A stretch of 17,957 bases of DNA from an uncultured Coriobacteriaceae bacterium (lineage in GTDB: Bacteria; Actinomycetota; Coriobacteriia; Coriobacteriales; Atopobiaceae), in assembly GCA_900552935.1 (NCBI GenBank), contig USBN01000030.1:1-17957 (forward strand), read 5' to 3'. Positions 14,650-17,957 of the stretch are shown piece by piece; the first letter of the stretch is position 1; every line of letters begins with the position of its first letter. A program made the translations under genes and the position numbers. The notes under the pieces are model-generated. The model worked only from the letters and a program-made list of their open reading frames with translations. It was not told where the DNA came from and searched no databases.

Positions 14650-17321
14650 GAAAGCTCCTCAAGAACATAGGGAAGAATGCCGCCGGATGCGAGGAATCTA
14701 CCCTCAAGAGCGGTATCTACGCGCACGACACAAGAGAACTCAACAACCGTGCCGTCTTGCTTCGTGGCTCGAACGTTGGTAGTGCGGCTCGCAGGAAGAC
14801 CCGACGAGAGGTCGACGGCGTCAATCTCGTACACCTCGGTGCCATCAAGCCCAAGCGAGGAAGCGCCCTCTCCCTCGGCAAACTCGAGGGGTAGCATGCC
14901 CATCTGAACAAGATTCGAGCGATGGATGCGCTCGAAGCTCTCGGCTATCACCGCGCGCACGCCGAGAAGCATCGGACCCTTCGCCGCCCAGTCACGGCTC
15001 GAACCAGAGCCATACATACGACCAGCGACGATGACGAGAGGCACGCCAACACGGTTGTAATCCTCGGCGGCGTCAAATACCCTCACGACCTCGCCAGAAA
15101 GCTGGTCAAGCGTAAAGGGACCAGGACGGCCGGCAAGCTTGTTCTCAAGCTTCACATTGGCGAAGGTTCCTCGCGCCATGCACTCATGATTGCCTCGACG
15201 GGCACCATAGGTGTTGAAATCTGCCTGCTCAACGCCTCGTTCGTTAAGATAGCGCGCGCAAGGAGAATCAGCGGCGATCGCACCAGCCGGAGAGATGTGA
15301 TCCGTGGTGACGAAATCGCCAAAGAGGGCAAGTGCGCGCGCGCCACAAATACCAAACTCCTGCTGGGACTGAGCCATCTCGAAATAAGGCGGACGACGGA
15401 CATAGGTCGACGCCTCGTCCCAATTGAACGTGTCAGTCGCAGACGCCTCGATAGAGCGCCACGCGGCATCCCCCTCCATAAGGCCCTTCATGCCGAGGGA
15501 ATAGACCTCCGGAGTAAGGACCTCGGCAAGAACGGCATCGATTTCCTTGGTAGACGGCAGGATGTCAGAAAGCATGACGGGAGCGCCAGATACGTCCGTA
15601 CCGAGCGGCGTGACCGTAAGATCGACGTCCATCGTACCGGCAATCGCATAGGCCACGACAACCGCGGGCTGAGCGAGAAAGTTCTGTGCCACATCGGGAG
15701 AGATGCGACCGTCAAAGTTGCGGTTGCCAGAGAGGATGCTCGTAAGCTCGCAGTCGGCAGCGATCGGCTTGAGGGCAGGAAGGATATCTCCGGAGTTACC
15801 GATGCAGCTCATACAGCCAAACCCGCAGGTATAGAAGCCAAGCGCCTGAAGGTCGCCAAGGAGGCCCGCACGCTTGAGGATGTCTGCCGCGGCATGACTG
15901 CCGGGTGCGAGGATACGCTTGACCCAGGGCTTGGCCTTAAGACCCGCCTTGTGGGCGGCACGGGCGGTGAGGCCGGCGGCGACCATCATCGCCGGGTCTG
16001 TCGCCGTCGTGCAGCTGGTGATGGCAGCAATGGCGAGCGTGCCGTGTCCAAGGTCATACTCCACGCCATCGGCGCAAGCAACGCGCCAGGTTGCGGCGAC
16101 ATCGCCATAGCCGTGCTTGGCGGCATTCTCCTCAAAGCGGGCCTTGAGCCCCGCGGGTGTCACGCGGTTGTGGGGCCTCGAAGGACCAGCAAGCGAGAGC
16201 TCGACCTCGGAGAGGTTGAGCTTGACCACGCGCGCATAGGTACGGCCGCTAACGCCGCCAAAGACGCCCTGCGCTCGGGCATAGGCCTCGACGAAGGAGA
16301 TCTCCGCGTCATCGCGGCCAGTAAGGCGCAGATAATCAAGGACGTTGTTGTCGATCGGGAACAAAGTGGAGGTAGCGCCGTATTCGGGCGTCATGTTGGA
16401 TACGCAAGCGCGCTGAGTAACGGAAAGCGTGGAAACGCCCTCACCAAAAGCCTCGACGAGGCAGCCCACGACGCCCTCGGCGCGAAGCCTCTGAGCAACC
16501 GTAAGGGCAAGATCCATCGCGGAGATACCGTCACGCAGGCGACCCGTCAGATGAAGACCAACGACCTCGGGGACGCGCATGGTGATGGGCTGGCCGAGGG
16601 CCGCCGCCTCGGCCTCGATGCCGCCGACACCCCAGCCAAGGACGCCGATGCCATTGGCGGTGGGGGTGTGAGAGTCCGTGCCGACGACGGTGTCGAAGCA
16701 CGCAAGCTCGCCCTCGCCGTCCCAAAGGGCGTCAGTGGAGACGACCTGGCAGAAACGCTCAATGTTGAGCTGGTGGCAGATGCCGCCGCCAGGCGGAACG
16801 ATCTCGACGTTGTCAAACGAGCGACCAGCCCACTTGAGGAACGAGAAACGCTCGCGGTTGCGCTTCGCCTCGATAGCGAGATTCTCAGCGGCGGCAGTCG
16901 GACAACCCGAGACATCGGCGGCGACGGAGTGATCGATGATAAGCGTGCAAGGAATGCGAGGGTTCACGCGAGAGGGGTCTCCCCCACGCGCCGCCATGGC
17001 GTCACGCATTGCGGCAAAGTCGACGAACACCGGAACGCCGGTGAAGTCCTGGAAAAGGACGCGGGCGGGCATGAACATGACCTCGTCACCAGCCGAGCCG
17101 GAGCGGGCAGCCGCAAGAACTCGCTCGGCCGAAGCGATGGCCTCCTCGTCAGTCTCGGCTCGCCTAACGACGTTCTCGAGAAGCGTGAGAAGACAAGCGG
17201 GGAGCTCAGACGATCCGGGAATGCCGGAAACGTCGATATAGCCCCTGCTAATACCAGATACATCGAGGGTCCTAGGATTCCTCGCGGCCACAACGGCACT
17301 GGCAAAGGTCTCATTTGCCAT
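14646..17321 (-). CDS. acnA: Aconitate hydratase (aconitase A type)
   Basis: Aconitase interconverts citrate and isocitrate through a [4Fe-4S] cluster. From the ATG at 17321 it has 891 residues, as expected for AcnA, with the C-terminal swivel domain. Visible motifs are IIDHS (128-132), GTDSHTPTANGIG (214-226), cluster cysteines Cys437 (ITSCTTATDP), Cys503 and Cys506 (GFGCMSCIGNSG), SGNRNFDGR (531-539), TTDHISPAG and YGSGSSRDWAAKGP (770-783). The cysteine positions nearly equal those I recall for E. coli AcnA (435, 501, 504). The usual SCTN after the first cluster Cys reads SCTT here. I chose 17321 over the in-frame ATG at 17357 because homologs begin near this point and AAAGGA lies 10 bases upstream. 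It overlaps the P-type ATPase stop by 11 bases and the zinc-ribbon start by 4. Confidence 0.97.
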   Translation of the reverse strand: MANETFASAVVAARNPRTLDVSGISRGYIDVSGIPGSSELPACLLTLLENVVRRAETDEEAIASAERVLAAARSGSAGDEVMFMPARVLFQDFTGVPVFVDFAAMRDAMAARGGDPSRVNPRIPCTLIIDHSVAADVSGCPTAAAENLAIEAKRNRERFSFLKWAGRSFDNVEIVPPGGGICHQLNIERFCQVVSTDALWDGEGELACFDTVVGTDSHTPTANGIGVLGWGVGGIEAEAAALGQPITMRVPEVVGLHLTGRLRDGISAMDLALTVAQRLRAEGVVGCLVEAFGEGVSTLSVTQRACVSNMTPEYGATSTLFPIDNNVLDYLRLTGRDDAEISFVEAYARAQGVFGGVSGRTYARVVKLNLSEVELSLAGPSRPHNRVTPAGLKARFEENAAKHGYGDVAATWRVACADGVEYDLGHGTLAIAAITSCTTATDPAMMVAAGLTARAAHKAGLKAKPWVKRILAPGSHAAADILKRAGLLGDLQALGFYTCGFGCMSCIGNSGDILPALKPIAADCELTSILSGNRNFDGRISPDVAQNFLAQPAVVVAYAIAGTMDVDLTVTPLGTDVSGAPVMLSDILPSTKEIDAVLAEVLTPEVYSLGMKGLMEGDAAWRSIEASATDTFNWDEASTYVRRPPYFEMAQSQQEFGICGARALALFGDFVTTDHISPAGAIAADSPCARYLNERGVEQADFNTYGARRGNHECMARGTFANVKLENKLAGRPGPFTLDQLSGEVVRVFDAAEDYNRVGVPLVIVAGRMYGSGSSRDWAAKGPMLLGVRAVIAESFERIHRSNLVQMGMLPLEFAEGEGASSLGLDGTEVYEIDAVDLSSGLPASRTTNVRATKQDGTVVEFSCVVRVDTALEGRFLASGGILPYVLEELS

Positions 17322-17957
17322 TTGAATCACGTCCTTTATCACTATTCTCGATTGCACTCATGAAGCGCGCGTAGCCCTCGTCCTCCGTGGCAAGAGCAAC
17401 GCCGCGGCTGAAGAGGTGGTTGAAGAGGAGAAGCGAGACCACTCCGATGGCGGCGATCGCAACGATCATTACAGACGTCGGAGAGACGATACAGAAGAAC
17501 GGGCCCGCGATAGTGCAACCAAATACAACGATGGCAACGACGACGACGAGCAGAGCGCCCCTAAGCGAGTTGAGCGGCAGAGAGATTCGGACGACGAGGC
17601 TGAAGCCAACCAGGCACGTCAGGACCACGCACACGGTGGAAATCTGATCGCGCGTTAGGCCGAAATGCTCCAAGAACCCGGAGGCTACGCCCACAGCGAG
17701 AATGATTGCGACGGAAGCGGGCACGGACCGAGCGAGCACGTTGCCAAGGAAGTTGCCCCTCACGCGCTCGCGATTGGGCTCCAGAGCCAGGACGAAGGAC
17801 GGAATGCCGATGATGGCGGTCGAGATAAGCGACATCTGAACCGGCTGGAACGGATAAGGAGGAATGAAGGCGCACAGAACGGCCAGAACGGTGGAGAAAA
17901 CCGTCTTGACGAGAAATAGCGAGGCGGACCTCTCGAGATTGTTGATCGAGCGACGTC
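17311..17957 (-). CDS. Cation-transporting P-type ATPase, C-terminal part (N-terminus beyond window edge)
   Basis: Only the last 214 residues are visible. The frame stays open to the window edge, so the ATG at 17835 is internal. The visible start RRSINNLERSASLFLVKT is the hinge after the P domain seen in P-type ATPases, followed by PPYPFQPVQMSLISTAIIG and IPSFVLALEPNRERVRG. About six hydrophobic segments form the C-terminal membrane bundle. The catalytic DKTGT site and ion-binding residues of the earlier helices are off the window, so the ion cannot be read. The closest family I recall is the CtpE-like cation (probably calcium) transporters of Gram-positives; that is inference. The stop codon lies inside acnA, coupling the two genes. 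Confidence 0.88.
   Translation of the reverse strand, partial: RRSINNLERSASLFLVKTVFSTVLAVLCAFIPPYPFQPVQMSLISTAIIGIPSFVLALEPNRERVRGNFLGNVLARSVPASVAIILAVGVASGFLEHFGLTRDQISTVCVVLTCLVGFSLVVRISLPLNSLRGALLVVVVAIVVFGCTIAGPFFCIVSPTSVMIVAIAAIGVVSLLLFNHLFSRGVALATEDEGYARFMSAIENSDKGRDSNGK

Noticed and set aside
17322..17357. Longer acnA start at 17357
   Set aside because: The added residues are not family-like and the ATG at 17321 has AAAGGA upstream and matches usual AcnA length.
14922..17363. An 813-codon open frame on the plus strand, antisense to acnA
   Set aside because: It is in exact codon register with acnA, so it stays open simply because acnA avoids TTA, CTA and TCA codons. The predicted product is Arg/Gly/Asp-rich and resembles no protein family.
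17311..17835. A separate 174-residue membrane protein starting at ATG 17835
   Set aside because: The frame continues upstream to the window edge with clear P-type ATPase sequence, so this ATG is internal.
1..17957. Mobile elements, CRISPR arrays, tRNA genes or defence systems
   Set aside because: No transposase, integrase, spaced direct repeats or tRNA-like sequence was found; nearly all bases belong to core genes on one strand.

Overview
The window is an ordinary-looking stretch of core chromosome from a moderately high-GC Gram-positive bacterium. The best guess is the actinobacterial class Coriobacteriia (Olsenella, Atopobium or Collinsella relatives). The guess rests on three things: the rplU-rpmA-obgE-proB-proA order typical of Gram-positives and Actinobacteria, an L27 that begins directly with MAHKKG and has no Firmicutes-type cleaved leader, and codon use that avoids A/T-ending codons. 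Every gene lies on the minus strand, so transcription runs from the right edge to the left edge. I see no mobile element, CRISPR array, tRNA or rRNA.

Right end (17957 to 13660): the C-terminal part of a cation-transporting P-type ATPase overlaps aconitase (acnA) by 11 bases. acnA overlaps a membrane-anchored zinc-ribbon protein by 4 bases, giving one translationally coupled unit. About 190 bp separate that gene from the likely start of the next one. This gap holds a weak terminator-like hairpin, a 36-base imperfect palindrome and a candidate extended -10 promoter.

Middle (13467 to 4566): a tightly spaced cell-elongation operon. It runs cyclophilin-type peptidyl-prolyl isomerase, TPR protein with one membrane span, mreB, mreC, mreD, mrdA (PBP2), rodA, and a 284-residue protein with a DUF697-like C-terminus. 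MreB filaments, the MreC/MreD scaffold, the RodA glycosyltransferase and the PBP2 transpeptidase together form the rod complex, so the organism is probably rod-shaped. The three unassigned or accessory genes share its transcript and are candidate partners.

Left end (4569 to 1): a strong sigma70-type promoter, whose -35 box covers the stop codon of the last elongation gene, drives rplU and rpmA (ribosomal proteins L21 and L27). A strong intrinsic terminator follows, then obgE (ribosome-associated GTPase), proB and proA (first two steps of proline synthesis; proA is cut by the window edge). I found no promoter in the 33 bases between terminator and obgE, so obgE-proBA may depend on read-through.

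I did not find a clearly new multi-gene system. The points most worth following are a PBP2 whose predicted zinc site has Cys in place of two Asp, a second N-terminal membrane segment on that PBP2, the DUF697-like protein in the elongation operon, the apparent attenuation before obgE, and a non-consensus cluster-binding motif in aconitase.
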